The notes under the pieces are model-generated. The model did not search any database and had not been told where the DNA came from. It saw nothing but the letters and a program-made list of their open reading frames with translations. This document shows, one piece after another, positions 34,502 to 43,868 of a stretch of DNA of 64,000 nt (position 1 is the first letter of the stretch; each line of letters starts with the position of its first letter). The DNA comes from Halorhabdus sp. CBA1104 (GTDB lineage: Archaea; Halobacteriota; Halobacteria; Halobacteriales; Haloarculaceae): assembly GCF_009690625.1 (NCBI RefSeq), contig NZ_CP033878.1:1178001-1242000 (forward strand), in the 5' to 3' direction. A program made the position numbers and the translations under genes.

Positions 34502-36940
34502 ATGCCCTATCACGAAGCGGCGAACTTTCTTTTCGACCTTCGCCGGTTCTCGCCGCGGCCGGGGACCGAAGCGACTCGGGAGTTGCTCGCCCACCTGGGT
34601 GACCCCCAGGAGTCGCTGACTGCCGTCCAGATTGCTGGCTCGAACGGGAAAGGCTCTACTGCCCGGATGCTCGAATCGATCCTGCGCGAAGCTGGCCTCG
34701 ACGTGGGGCTCTACACGTCGCCACACCTCGAAGACGTTCGTGAGCGGATCACGGTCAACGGACGAAAGATCTCGACGGCAGCGATCAGTACGTTCGTCGA
34801 AGCCGTCGAGCCGTACGTGACCGAACACGCGGCGTCCGGCGACGCACCGACGTTCTTCGAGACGATGACAGCCCTGGCGGTGTGGGAGTTTAGCCGCCGG
34901 GACGTCGACGTTGCCATCTTAGAGGTCGGTATCGGCGGGCGTCACGACGCCACCAGCGTCGTCGATCCCGTCGGGAGTGCCCTCACCAGCGTCACGCTCG
35001 AACACACTGACTTCTTGGGCGAGACCATTCCCGAGATCGCCCGGGACAAGGCCGCCGTCGCCCCGGACGATGCGGCCCTCGTGACGGCCGCCACCGGCGA
35101 GGCACTGGCGACGATCGAAACCGAAGTCGACGACGTGTGTCGCGTCGGCAGGGACGACGACGCAGCGATCACAGTCGAGTACGATGGTCGTGAGGGACTC
35201 CGAAGCGTCGTCTCCCTGTCGGGACCGGACTGGTCGGTCGAGACGCGTCTCCCACTGCTGGGTGCCCATCAGGCCCAAAACGCCGGTGTCGCCGCAACGC
35301 TCGCCCGCCAGGTTGCCGACGTGACAGAGACAGCGTTGGCCGCTGGGCTCGGCCGTGCCACCTGGCCCGGTCGCTTCGAAGTACTCGGCCAGGAACCGCT
35401 GGTCGTCCTCGACGGCGCACACAATCCCGGCGGGTGTGAACGCGTCGCTGAAACCCTCGAGGACTTCGAGTACGACGATCTGCACCTCGTCGTCGGCGCG
35501 ATGTGTGAGAAAGACCACCGTGGAATGGCCACCGCGCTCCCAGCCGCCGATCAGGTGACGGCCTGTGAACCCGCGATCGATCGTGCGGAAGACGAGGCTG
35601 TCCTTGCGCGGGCCTTCAGTGAGCAGACAGACGCGACCGTCCGGACCCGGTCTGACGTGGCTGGAGCGCTCGACGACGCCATCGAGGGGGCCGACCCCGA
35701 CGACGCCGTCCTCGTCGTCGGCTCGCTGTACGCCGTCAGGGAGGCACGGACTCGCTGGACGCGCTCGACGATCCCAAAGCGGGTCGAATCGCTTTCGGCA
35801 GGGGCAAAGACCCTCGAAGACGCCCATGTCACCGAGGCAGGCGTCCGTCACATGCGCGGGAAGGCAGCCCATCGAGTGCTCAAGACGCGGGTCCAGCCCC
35901 GACAGGCCCAGTCTCTCAAGGAAGCGCTACTGGCCGTGGGCGGGGAGTGTGCGATTTCCGGCCTGGCCGAGCAGGAGCAAGAGCGTGCAGACGTTGTGAT
36001 GATGGGCACACTCGAACAGTTCCAGCGACTGACGGCGAGGCTGGCCGACCAGCCCGACGGGCTCGGGCCGCTTGCCGACCAGCTCCGGGACACGCTCGGG
36101 TTCGGCCCCGCGGACGACACCGCCGAGTATCCATGGAGTGACGGGACGGCAGTCATGGGGATTCTCAACGTCACGCCGGACAGCTTCCACGACGGCGGGG
36201 AGTACAACGCCGTCGAGGACGCACTGGCCCGCGCCGAGGAGATGATCGAGGCAGGCGTCGATATCGTCGACGTGGGCGGTGAGAGTACGCGTCCGGGGGC
36301 CGAGCCGGTCGCCGTCGAGACCGAGCGCGATCGCGTCGTCCCCGTGATCGAGGCGCTCGCCGAACGGGACGTGTCCGTCTCGGTCGATACCCGGAAAGTC
36401 GACGTCGCAGCGGCTGCCCTCGAAGCGGGGGCCGACATCCTCAACGACGTCTCCGGGCTGGACGATCCTGGCATGGCCGAGCTGGCTGCCGAACACGACG
36501 CGCCGGTGGTCGTGATGCACAGTATCGATACGCCGGTCGATCCGGACCACGAGGTCCATTACGACGACGTGGTCGAGGATGTGATCGACGAAGTGACCGA
36601 ACGCATCCTCCAAGCCGAGAGGGCGGGTCTGGATCGATCCCAGATCCTCGTCGATCCCGGGCTCGGGTTCGGCAAGACGCCCGCCGAGGACTTCGAAATC
36701 CTCGATCGGCTGGGAGAACTCGAGGCCCTGGGCTGTCCGATCCTAGTCGGGCACTCTCATAAGTCGATGTTCGGCCTCGTCGGCCGGGACGCCGACGAGC
36801 GGTACGATCCGACAGTCGCTGGGACGGCCGTCGCAACCGAGCGTGGCGCGGACGTGATCCGTGTCCACGACCCAGCAGCCGGGGTTGCTGCCGTCGACGT
36901 CGTCGAGGCTGCGGCCGATCCCGACGCGTTTTCGGAGTGA
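34502..36940 (+). CDS. folCP: Folylpolyglutamate synthase / dihydropteroate synthase fusion
   Basis: 812 residues. Residues 1-~430 are FolC (Mur ligase type): P-loop AGSNGKGSTARML (46-53 core), TSPHLEDVRERI, GIGGRHDATS and DGAHNPGG. Residues ~545-812 are FolP: MGILNVTPDSFHDGG (from 552), GGESTRPGAEPV, DILNDVSGL and GHSHKSMFG. The middle (~435-540) is a haloarchaeal insert. The enzyme makes dihydropteroate and adds glutamates; fusion is known in Haloferax. Start MPYHEAANF at 34502; an ATG 12 bases upstream (MPTSMPY) is possible. Confidence 0.93.
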   Translation: MPYHEAANFLFDLRRFSPRPGTEATRELLAHLGDPQESLTAVQIAGSNGKGSTARMLESILREAGLDVGLYTSPHLEDVRERITVNGRKISTAAISTFVEAVEPYVTEHAASGDAPTFFETMTALAVWEFSRRDVDVAILEVGIGGRHDATSVVDPVGSALTSVTLEHTDFLGETIPEIARDKAAVAPDDAALVTAATGEALATIETEVDDVCRVGRDDDAAITVEYDGREGLRSVVSLSGPDWSVETRLPLLGAHQAQNAGVAATLARQVADVTETALAAGLGRATWPGRFEVLGQEPLVVLDGAHNPGGCERVAETLEDFEYDDLHLVVGAMCEKDHRGMATALPAADQVTACEPAIDRAEDEAVLARAFSEQTDATVRTRSDVAGALDDAIEGADPDDAVLVVGSLYAVREARTRWTRSTIPKRVESLSAGAKTLEDAHVTEAGVRHMRGKAAHRVLKTRVQPRQAQSLKEALLAVGGECAISGLAEQEQERADVVMMGTLEQFQRLTARLADQPDGLGPLADQLRDTLGFGPADDTAEYPWSDGTAVMGILNVTPDSFHDGGEYNAVEDALARAEEMIEAGVDIVDVGGESTRPGAEPVAVETERDRVVPVIEALAERDVSVSVDTRKVDVAAAALEAGADILNDVSGLDDPGMAELAAEHDAPVVVMHSIDTPVDPDHEVHYDDVVEDVIDEVTERILQAERAGLDRSQILVDPGLGFGKTPAEDFEILDRLGELEALGCPILVGHSHKSMFGLVGRDADERYDPTVAGTAVATERGADVIRVHDPAAGVAAVDVVEAAADPDAFSE

Positions 36941-36962
36941 AAAGCGCCCTCTCCGTCGGCGC

Positions 36963-38021
36963 TCAAAACAAGCCGTGTGCGGCGATGACGTCGCGGTAGA
37001 CGTCGAGATACGCGTCGACGACAGCCGCGTGGTCGTAGGATGCAAACGAGTCGTCGAACGACCAGCGTTCGAGACTCCCCGACTCGACGATCGCGTCGGC
37101 CAGTTCCTGTGGGTCGGTCACCCGGAAGCTGCGGTGGTGGTTCTCGATGAGTTCGTGGGCGCTGGAGTTGGCCTGGTACTCGACGATGCCAACGGACCCG
37201 GCCCCAAGCGCCCAGAGCAACTCGGTGGCGAAGTACTCCCGGTAAGCAGTGTGGACGAAGGTGTGGGCTCCTCGATAGATCGCGACGCGTTCCTCCCGAG
37301 AGACCTCCCCGACGAAGGTGATCCGGTCGTCGATCCGCAGGTCTGTGGCCTGGCGCTCGTAGTCGTCCCGGAGCGGCCCGTCGCCGACGATCGTTGCCGA
37401 CCAGTCCCGGTCGCGCAACTCCGCTAAGGCCAACAAGAGACTGTCGACGTTGGCACTCTCGTCGAGCCGATGGGCGAAGGCGACTTCGACTGGCTCGGCT
37501 GGGTCGACCGATTGCACCAGCGAGAGGTCGATCCCGTTGGGGATCTGTTCGGTCCGGCCGTCGTCGATCCCGCGCTCACGGACCTGGGTCCGGACGAGTT
37601 CCGATGGCGTGATCACCGCTGCCGCTTCCCGGAGTGACTGAGTGACGGTCCGTGAGTCGGCCAGCCCCTCGTCGCCGTACCACTCGACGATCAGCGACGC
37701 ACGGGCGAGCGTCCCACCGGTCGAGGCCCCGAAGACCGCTGCTGGCGGGCGCGGGGCGACGTGGATCACGTCCGGGCGATGCCGAGCCAGCAATACTGGG
37801 AGCCGGGCCGCAAACGACGTCCGGGCCGGCGAGACCGTCACCCCGTGATAGGTCACGCCGTCGATCGTCCGCTGGTCGTCGTACTCGTCCCACCAGGCGG
37901 CACAATAGACGGTGACGTCGTGGCCGCGATCGGCCAGCTGGTGAGCGACGCGCTCGAGGCGACGTGTTCCCTCGGTGTCCCGATGACGGGTCGTCGTCAT
38001 CGACACGAAAGCGACCCGCAT
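36963..38021 (-). CDS. Glycosyltransferase family 4 enzyme
   Basis: 352 residues from MRVAFVSMTT. Two Rossmann domains of GT-B type: N-terminal segment with RRLERVAHQLADRGHDVTVY and DVIHVAPRP; C-terminal with IPNGIDLSLV, TIVGDGPLRDDYE, ITFVGEVSREE and ATELLWALGAGSVGIVE, where the conserved Glu (E-x7-E type) binds the sugar nucleotide phosphate. Transfers a sugar to lipid, protein or polysaccharide at the cytoplasmic face; acceptor unknown. Not within a glycan cluster. Confidence 0.85.
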   Translation of the reverse strand: MRVAFVSMTTTRHRDTEGTRRLERVAHQLADRGHDVTVYCAAWWDEYDDQRTIDGVTYHGVTVSPARTSFAARLPVLLARHRPDVIHVAPRPPAAVFGASTGGTLARASLIVEWYGDEGLADSRTVTQSLREAAAVITPSELVRTQVRERGIDDGRTEQIPNGIDLSLVQSVDPAEPVEVAFAHRLDESANVDSLLLALAELRDRDWSATIVGDGPLRDDYERQATDLRIDDRITFVGEVSREERVAIYRGAHTFVHTAYREYFATELLWALGAGSVGIVEYQANSSAHELIENHHRSFRVTDPQELADAIVESGSLERWSFDDSFASYDHAAVVDAYLDVYRDVIAAHGLF

Positions 38022-38167
38022 ACTCGCCGTGAGAACGCCGGCTCTCAAAAACCCCCCGTCTTCCCCACGGGCGAGGCGCTGTCAGGCCACTGGAGAGGAC
38101 ACACTGGTCAGTTTCACACTGTGAACATCGAGGGGAAGTATTTTCATCTCGACGGAGAGTTTCCGGT

Positions 38168-39142
38168 ATGACCGCCATCGAAATTGAAAATCTCACGAAA
38201 CGGTATGGATCGGAACCCGATGCCGTCCAAGCACTGGACGGACTGGACCTCACCGTCCGGGAAGGCGAAGTGTTTGGCTTTCTCGGCCCGAACGGGGCTG
38301 GAAAGTCCACGACCATCAACATTCTGCTGCACTTCATCGATGCGACGGACGGAACGGCGACCGTCTTCGGCCACGACGTCGGCGAGGAGTCCATGGCCGT
38401 TCGATCGAAGACCGGCGTCCTGCCGGAGGGATTCGAGGTGTTCGACCGGCTCACGGCTCGGGAACATCTGGAGTGGGTGATGGACGCCAAGGGTGTCGAG
38501 GACGACGCCGACGCAATTCTCGAAACGGTCGGGCTCAGCGATGCTGTCGATCGGCAGGCCGGTGGCTTCTCGAAGGGCATGGGCCAGCGGCTGGCCCTCG
38601 GGATGGCACTGGTCGGCGATCCAGATTTGCTAATTCTGGACGAACCGTCCTCGGGGCTGGATCCGACGGGGATGCAAGACGTTCGGAATATCATCCTCGA
38701 CCTCGCAGAGCAGGGGACGACCGTCTTCTTCTCGAGTCACATCCTCGCCGAAGTCGAGGCAGTCTGTGATCGCGTCGGCATCCTCAATCAGGGCGAACTC
38801 GTCGCTCTGGATACGATCGAAGCCCTCCAAGAGCGTGACAGCGGCGTCGAAACGATCGAAGTGACGGTCGAAACGGTCCCGGAGACGGAAGGGATAGACG
38901 AGTTCGACGGCGTACAGCGCGTCAACACCGATGGGGACACCGTGATCGCAGTCTGTGCGGACACGACAGCCAAAGTCGACGTCGTGCGCTGGCTGGACGA
39001 ACGGACAACGGTGACGGACATCATCTCCGAGGACACGTCTCTGGAAGAACTCTTCCACCGGTATACCGGGGAGGATCCCACGAACGAGCAGCCAGCAAAG
39101 ACGCCGGAGACGCCGGCCGAGGCCACGGGGGCAAGCCAATGA
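38168..39142 (+). CDS. ABC transporter ATP-binding protein
   Basis: 324 residues. Walker A GPNGAGKSTT, Q-loop region GVLPEGFEVF, signature FSKGMGQRLALG (degenerate LSGGQ), Walker B LLILDEPSSGLDP, H-loop SSHILAEV. C-terminal ~80 residues form the regulatory extension common to ABC-2 type exporters, ending in a Thr/Glu/Pro tail. Overlaps the permease gene by 4 bases. Energises export or membrane-protein assembly; substrate unknown. Confidence 0.93.
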   Translation: MTAIEIENLTKRYGSEPDAVQALDGLDLTVREGEVFGFLGPNGAGKSTTINILLHFIDATDGTATVFGHDVGEESMAVRSKTGVLPEGFEVFDRLTAREHLEWVMDAKGVEDDADAILETVGLSDAVDRQAGGFSKGMGQRLALGMALVGDPDLLILDEPSSGLDPTGMQDVRNIILDLAEQGTTVFFSSHILAEVEAVCDRVGILNQGELVALDTIEALQERDSGVETIEVTVETVPETEGIDEFDGVQRVNTDGDTVIAVCADTTAKVDVVRWLDERTTVTDIISEDTSLEELFHRYTGEDPTNEQPAKTPETPAEATGASQ

Positions 39143-39981
39143 GTCTCCTCGCCGTCGCGCGACGGGACTTCCTTGACGTCCGACGGGCCAAACTCGTCTG
39201 GGCCCCGGTCGCGCTGTACACCGCGTTCATGCTGCTGTTCTTCTGGGGCCAGAGTACCTCCGCTGACCCGGACTTTTATCCGATTATCTGGGGCCTCGTC
39301 GGTCTCGGTGGCGTCCTGCTCGTGCCATTGATCGCGCTGGTCGCCGCGTACCTCTCGATCGCTGGGGAACGGGAGTCCGGGCGGATCAAGTTCACGCTCG
39401 GCGTTCCCGTCAGTCGGACGGCGGTCATCGGGGGGAAGCTGCTGGCCCGTGGGGCCGTCGTCTTGCTCGGGCTCGCTGTCTCGCTGGCGCTGGTCGTGCC
39501 GATCGCGATGGTCTTCGTTCCCGAGATGACGATCGAATACGGCGATTATCTGGTCTTTGCAGCCATGACACTCGCGTACGCGCTGGCGTACGTCTCGGTG
39601 GCCGTCGGAATCTCGGCGGTCACGGCCAGTCGATCGCGGGCGATGGCCGCCGGGATCGGGTTCTTCTTCGTGTTCAACATCGGCTGGAACTTCCTCCCGG
39701 TCAACCCGATGCAGATGATCGAGTTCGTCCTCGATCAGTTCGGGATGACGGCACCCGAGGAAGTGCTCGAACTGGTCTTCAGCCTCAGCCCGACCGGGGC
39801 CTACCTGAACGCGACCAAGCTCTACATGCCAAACCGGTTCCTCGAAGGGGTCGGCAACGTCGTACTCAGTGACCCGCCGTTTTACATCCAGGGCTGGTTC
39901 ATGGTCGTCATTCTGGCCGCCTGGATCGTCGTCCCCCTCGTACTGGCCAACTGGCGGTTTTCGAGGGCTCAGCTCGGGTAG
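39139..39981 (+). CDS. ABC-2 type transporter permease
   Basis: 280 residues with six predicted helices. Domain features: IAGERESGRIKFTLGVPVSR after helix 2 (the ABC-2/NosY coupling segment ERExGT-like), and large Gly/Ala-rich helices after it. ATGA overlap with its ATPase gene shows one complex. NosY/DrrB-like exporters move copper-site precursors, lipids or drugs; nothing here distinguishes among them. Confidence 0.9.
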   Translation: MSLLAVARRDFLDVRRAKLVWAPVALYTAFMLLFFWGQSTSADPDFYPIIWGLVGLGGVLLVPLIALVAAYLSIAGERESGRIKFTLGVPVSRTAVIGGKLLARGAVVLLGLAVSLALVVPIAMVFVPEMTIEYGDYLVFAAMTLAYALAYVSVAVGISAVTASRSRAMAAGIGFFFVFNIGWNFLPVNPMQMIEFVLDQFGMTAPEEVLELVFSLSPTGAYLNATKLYMPNRFLEGVGNVVLSDPPFYIQGWFMVVILAAWIVVPLVLANWRFSRAQLG

Positions 39982-40023
39982 TTTCGGGGCCGAGATCGGA
40001 GCCCGGACAGACTGGCGCTCCGC

Positions 40024-41109
40024 TCAGATAACGCCGGTCACTTCGGCGGCTTCCCGTGCAGCGGGCTCGCTCATCCCGTTCCCGAGGATCGTATAGCGGT
40101 CACGGATCTCGTGGGCGGTGGTCAACGCCTCGATGACCGTCGCGTCGTCGATACCCAATTCTGCGGCAGTCGTCGGCGCACCGATGTGGACCAGTGCATC
40201 CCGAATGTCCCGCCATTCTCCATGCTCGCCGCTGTGGAGGTATTCGACCATGATCGAGCCGACGCCGACCTGATGGCCGTGCAAGGCCGCGTCTGGAACG
40301 AGGCGGTCAAGCTGGTGAGAGAACAGGTGTTCGGCCCCCGATGCCGGCCGGGAGCTACCCGCGATGGACATCGCAACCCCTGAGGAGACTAAGGCCTTGA
40401 GGACCACCCAGGCGGATTCTTCGAGACCCTGTTTGATCGAACCGGCTTGATCGACCAGTAGCTCGGCAGTCATCCGGGAGAGAGCACCGGAGTACTCCGA
40501 ATAGGTTACGTTCTGGAGGCGTTGGGCGAGTTGCCAGTCCTTGACGGCCGTGTAATTAGAGATGATGTCGGCACAGCCGGCCGTCGTGAGACGCCAGGGG
40601 GCATCCGCGAGAATACCGGTATCAGCCACGACAGCGACTGGGGGATTCGCTGCGACACTGTGGCGCGTCCCATCTTCCGGAACCGAGGCGCGGCCGCTGA
40701 CGATGCCATCGTGGCTGGCTGCAGTGGGCACTGAAACGAAGCCCGTTCCGAGTTCGTCGGCAGCCATCTTCGTGATGTCGATCGGCTTGCCCCCGCCGAC
40801 GCCGATCAGGTAATCGGCCTCGGCGTCTTCGGCAGCGTCGATGACTCGCTGGACGGCCTCGAAACTCGCCTCCTCGATGATCGTCACTGCGGGGTCGTGA
40901 CCTCGCTGTTCGAACTGTTTGCGGACCGTCTGACCGGCGACTTCGTTGGGAATCTCGCCGGTCACGATCAGCGGCCGACCGGAGAGGTGAAGCTCCTCGA
41001 CAGCTTCTGCGGTCCGTCCGAGGACGTCGTGACCCACGAGGACGTTCCGGGGCAGGCGAATCCAGATCGACTTCTCGAACATGTCCCGACCGTCGCCGCC
41101 GGTGCTCAT
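40024..41109 (-). CDS. egsA: Glycerol-1-phosphate dehydrogenase [NAD(P)+]
   Basis: 361 residues. Makes sn-glycerol-1-phosphate from dihydroxyacetone phosphate, setting the archaeal lipid stereochemistry. Seen: GVGGGKPIDITKMAAD (NAD loop and Asp ligand), TAASHDGIVSGRAS (zinc/substrate), HLFSHQLDRLVPDAALHGHQ (two His ligands, here 20 residues). Two starts are possible: 41109 (MSTGGDGRDMFEKS) and 41082 (MFEKS); relatives begin near MFEKS, so the longer form is an N-terminal addition of nine residues. Single gene, convergent with the ABC permease. Confidence 0.94.
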   Translation of the reverse strand: MSTGGDGRDMFEKSIWIRLPRNVLVGHDVLGRTAEAVEELHLSGRPLIVTGEIPNEVAGQTVRKQFEQRGHDPAVTIIEEASFEAVQRVIDAAEDAEADYLIGVGGGKPIDITKMAADELGTGFVSVPTAASHDGIVSGRASVPEDGTRHSVAANPPVAVVADTGILADAPWRLTTAGCADIISNYTAVKDWQLAQRLQNVTYSEYSGALSRMTAELLVDQAGSIKQGLEESAWVVLKALVSSGVAMSIAGSSRPASGAEHLFSHQLDRLVPDAALHGHQVGVGSIMVEYLHSGEHGEWRDIRDALVHIGAPTTAAELGIDDATVIEALTTAHEIRDRYTILGNGMSEPAAREAAEVTGVI

Positions 41110-41330
41110 AATCCTTTGCCGTCACGAGACGATCCGGCCCGGACTGTCACTTGGCCACGTCGGCCCGCTCGGTCATCGTGTCGAGCGCTCTCTGCGCCCA
41201 GTCATCCCAGGCGAACCCACGATCGGCCATGCACGTCTCCGGGAGACTGGAGGACAAAAGCCAGCCGACGTACCTTATGCTATCACGGGGCGTCCGTCGC
41301 GTGGACGGGTTTTCGGTCGCTCGCGATCAC

Positions 41331-42311
41331 TCATCGAGAGCCGATGACCATCTCGATGGATTCGCGATCCGGACCCTCGGCCTGTCCCGTTCGATCGCTC
41401 TCGCGGTGCTCGGCGACGGTCGCCGCAAGCGCCTGCTCGTGTGGCGTCGACTCCCACCCCAGAGCCTGAAGTTTTGCCGTCGAGAGCAGATGTGGCTGGT
41501 CGCGATACAGTGGGAAGTCCTCGGGGGCGACCATTCCCGCGGCGAGTTCGTTCCCGCTCACGCCGACCGGGCGGGCGTTGCGGTCCATCGCATCGGCGAT
41601 CAACTCGACCCACTGACCCAGCGTCGGAGCGTGGCGATCACCGACGTTGTAAGCCTCGCCCGCCTCGCCGCGTTCGGCGACGATCCGGAGTGCGCTTGCG
41701 ACGTCCTCGACGTAGGCGAACTGCCAGAGACTGAGGCCATCGCCCGGCACGGCGACCCGATCGTAGGAATCGACGCGATGCAACCAGTAGTCGAATCGCT
41801 CGGTATAATCGTACGGCCCGTAGACGACCGTCGGGCGGACGCTCAGTGCCCTGACGCCATCCTCGGCGGCAGCGAAAACCGCACGGTCGCCCTCGGCTTT
41901 GCGGTTGCCGTAGGTGCGTGCGGAGTCGTCGGTCGCCTGCTCGTCGGTACACGGCGAAAGGGGCGTCTCGGCTTCCCGTTTCGGGACCCGCTCTTGGCCG
42001 TAGGCCGACCCACTGGAGACGTAGACGTAGGCTTTGGCGTCGGCGAAGACGTCGGTCGCGACGCGGACGTCTCGCGGGTGGTAGGCCACGCAGTCGATGA
42101 CGACGTCGGGATCGATCTGTTCTCGGGCGGCTTCGAGGGCGTCGTCGTCGGTCCGATCGCCCTGGACGTGCCTGACGCGATCGTCCCCCTCGAAGGGGTT
42201 CGCGTGGCTCCCCCGGTTGAACAGCGTCACGTCGTAATCGTGATCGAGAAATTCCGTGACGGTATGGCGGCCGATAAATCGCGTGCCACCGATGACGAGT
42301 ACGTCGTCCAT
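41331..42311 (-). CDS. NAD-dependent epimerase/dehydratase (extended SDR)
   Basis: 326 residues. The N-terminal Rossmann motif is [10 protein letters not shown] (variant of GxxGxxG, as in the CSP41/atypical SDR branch). The catalytic Ser and Tyr-x3-Lys are seen in YVSSGSAYG and [11 protein letters not shown] (Y-G-N-R-K), with substrate loops [12 protein letters not shown] and [10 protein letters not shown]. Probable sugar-nucleotide or RNA-binding-type reductase; product unknown. Followed at 76 bases by gltD's end on the same strand but likely separate. Confidence 0.82.
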   Translation of the reverse strand: MDDVLVIGGTRFIGRHTVTEFLDHDYDVTLFNRGSHANPFEGDDRVRHVQGDRTDDDALEAAREQIDPDVVIDCVAYHPRDVRVATDVFADAKAYVYVSSGSAYGQERVPKREAETPLSPCTDEQATDDSARTYGNRKAEGDRAVFAAAEDGVRALSVRPTVVYGPYDYTERFDYWLHRVDSYDRVAVPGDGLSLWQFAYVEDVASALRIVAERGEAGEAYNVGDRHAPTLGQWVELIADAMDRNARPVGVSGNELAAGMVAPEDFPLYRDQPHLLSTAKLQALGWESTPHEQALAATVAEHRESDRTGQAEGPDRESIEMVIGSR

Positions 42312-42386
42312 GGCTCACTGCTGGGCCGGGCCAGACAAACCCGTGTCGTTCCCCTCACCAGCGGGACCGCGATTGGACCACTGCCC

Positions 42387-43868
42387 TCACATCGAGACGA
42401 TGGGTTCGTTCGATGTCTCCAGACTCGGAGGCAAGTCGGTCTCACCGGTCAGATGCAGGTCGACGTGGCGGGCGACGTCTCGCCCGCTGCCGATCGCCCA
42501 GACGATCAGGGATGGGCCCATCTCGGCGTCACCGGCCGCGAAGACACCATCGACGTTGGTCATCATCGTCTCGTCAGTTGCGAGCGTGCCGTCGTCGTTG
42601 ATAGCCACGCCGAGCGGTTCGAACGGGCTAGATTCGGGGGCTTCGAACCCGACTGCCAGCACGACGAGATCGGCGTCGATCTGGACGTTTGACTGCGTGA
42701 CAGTCTTCTGTGGCGGGCCGGCCCCGCCTTCTTCCCACATGATGCGGTCGGCGAGGATCGCATCGACGCTTCCATCGCCGTCCTGATCGACGAACTCGTT
42801 GGTATCGACGCAGTACTCTTCGACGGCACCCTCTTGTTGGGCGTAGGTCTTCTTGTAGGTCTGGGGCTGGTCCGGCCAGGGGTTGTCAGGCGGCCGCTCG
42901 ACTGGCGGTTTGGGCAGCAGTTCGATCTGGACAACCTGCTTGGCACCCTGTCGGTGGGCGGTCGCAACACAGTCGGCACCAGTGTCGCCACCGCCGAGCA
43001 CGACGACGTTTTTCCCCTCGGCGTCGATGTCCGGACCCGGCACGTCTTTCCGGGCGTTGCGGCGGTTCTGCTGGGTCAAGTAGTCCATCGCGAAGTGGAT
43101 CCCGTCCAGATCCCGGCCCGGCAGGTCGAGATCGATCGGTTTCTGAGAGCCGACGGCGACGACCGAAGCGTCGAAGTCGTCTTCCAAACGCTCGACCGGC
43201 ACGTTCCCGCCGACCTCGGCGTTCGTCTCGAAGGTGATCCCTTCCGCACGAAGTTGGTCGACACGGCGCTGTACGCGGTGTTTTTCGAACTTCTGGTCGG
43301 GGATACCGTAGCGCATCAACCCACCGACTTCGTCGGCACGCTCGAAGACCGTCACGTGATGGCCCGCACGGTTGAGTTGCTGGGCGGCCGAGAGACCGGC
43401 CGGACCGCTCCCCACGACCGCGACCGCGTAGTCGCTCCGAGTCTGGGGCGGTTCGGGTTCGATCCAGCCTTCCTCCCAGCCTCGATCGACGATCGCCCGC
43501 TCGATGGACTTGATCGTCACCGGGTCGTCGTTGTACGCGAGCACGCAGGAGTTCTCACACGGTGCCGGACAGTTGTAGCCCGTAAACTCCGGGAAGTTGT
43601 TGGTCGCGTGCAGGCGTTCGAGTGCTTCCTTCCAATCCGAGCGGTGGACGAGGTCGTTCCAGTCGGGAATGATGTTCCCGATCGGACAGCCACTCATACA
43701 GGTCGGCGTCCCGCAGTCCATGCAGCGTTCGCCCTGCTCTTTGAGGTGGTCTTCGTCCCACTCCGATTCCCACACTTCCTCGTAGTCCTGCTTGCGTTCC
43801 TCGGGGTCGCGCTTGCCGATCGGTTGGCGACGGTGGCGACGGTACCCGCCGGGATGGCGTTCGGCCAT
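42387..43868 (-). CDS. gltD: Glutamate synthase small subunit
   Basis: 493 residues. Provides electrons from NADPH to GltB. N-terminal iron-sulfur part: [17 protein letters not shown] and [17 protein letters not shown] site [15 protein letters not shown] and NADPH site [16 protein letters not shown], with FAD C-terminal [18 protein letters not shown]. Start overlaps the gltB stop by one base (TGATG), a coupled pair. Converts 2-oxoglutarate and glutamine to glutamate together with GltB. Confidence 0.95.
   Translation of the reverse strand: MAERHPGGYRRHRRQPIGKRDPEERKQDYEEVWESEWDEDHLKEQGERCMDCGTPTCMSGCPIGNIIPDWNDLVHRSDWKEALERLHATNNFPEFTGYNCPAPCENSCVLAYNDDPVTIKSIERAIVDRGWEEGWIEPEPPQTRSDYAVAVVGSGPAGLSAAQQLNRAGHHVTVFERADEVGGLMRYGIPDQKFEKHRVQRRVDQLRAEGITFETNAEVGGNVPVERLEDDFDASVVAVGSQKPIDLDLPGRDLDGIHFAMDYLTQQNRRNARKDVPGPDIDAEGKNVVVLGGGDTGADCVATAHRQGAKQVVQIELLPKPPVERPPDNPWPDQPQTYKKTYAQQEGAVEEYCVDTNEFVDQDGDGSVDAILADRIMWEEGGAGPPQKTVTQSNVQIDADLVVLAVGFEAPESSPFEPLGVAINDDGTLATDETMMTNVDGVFAAGDAEMGPSLIVWAIGSGRDVARHVDLHLTGETDLPPSLETSNEPIVSM

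Noticed and set aside
41147-41230. 27-residue minus-strand frame MADRGFAWDDWAQRALDTMT
   Set aside because: Looks like the tail of a glycosyltransferase but the frame has no upstream domain; too short to support a call in the egsA-SDR gap.
41151-42692. 513-codon plus-strand frame
   Set aside because: Antisense shadow of the SDR and gltD genes in GC-rich DNA; no domain, basic and irregular composition.
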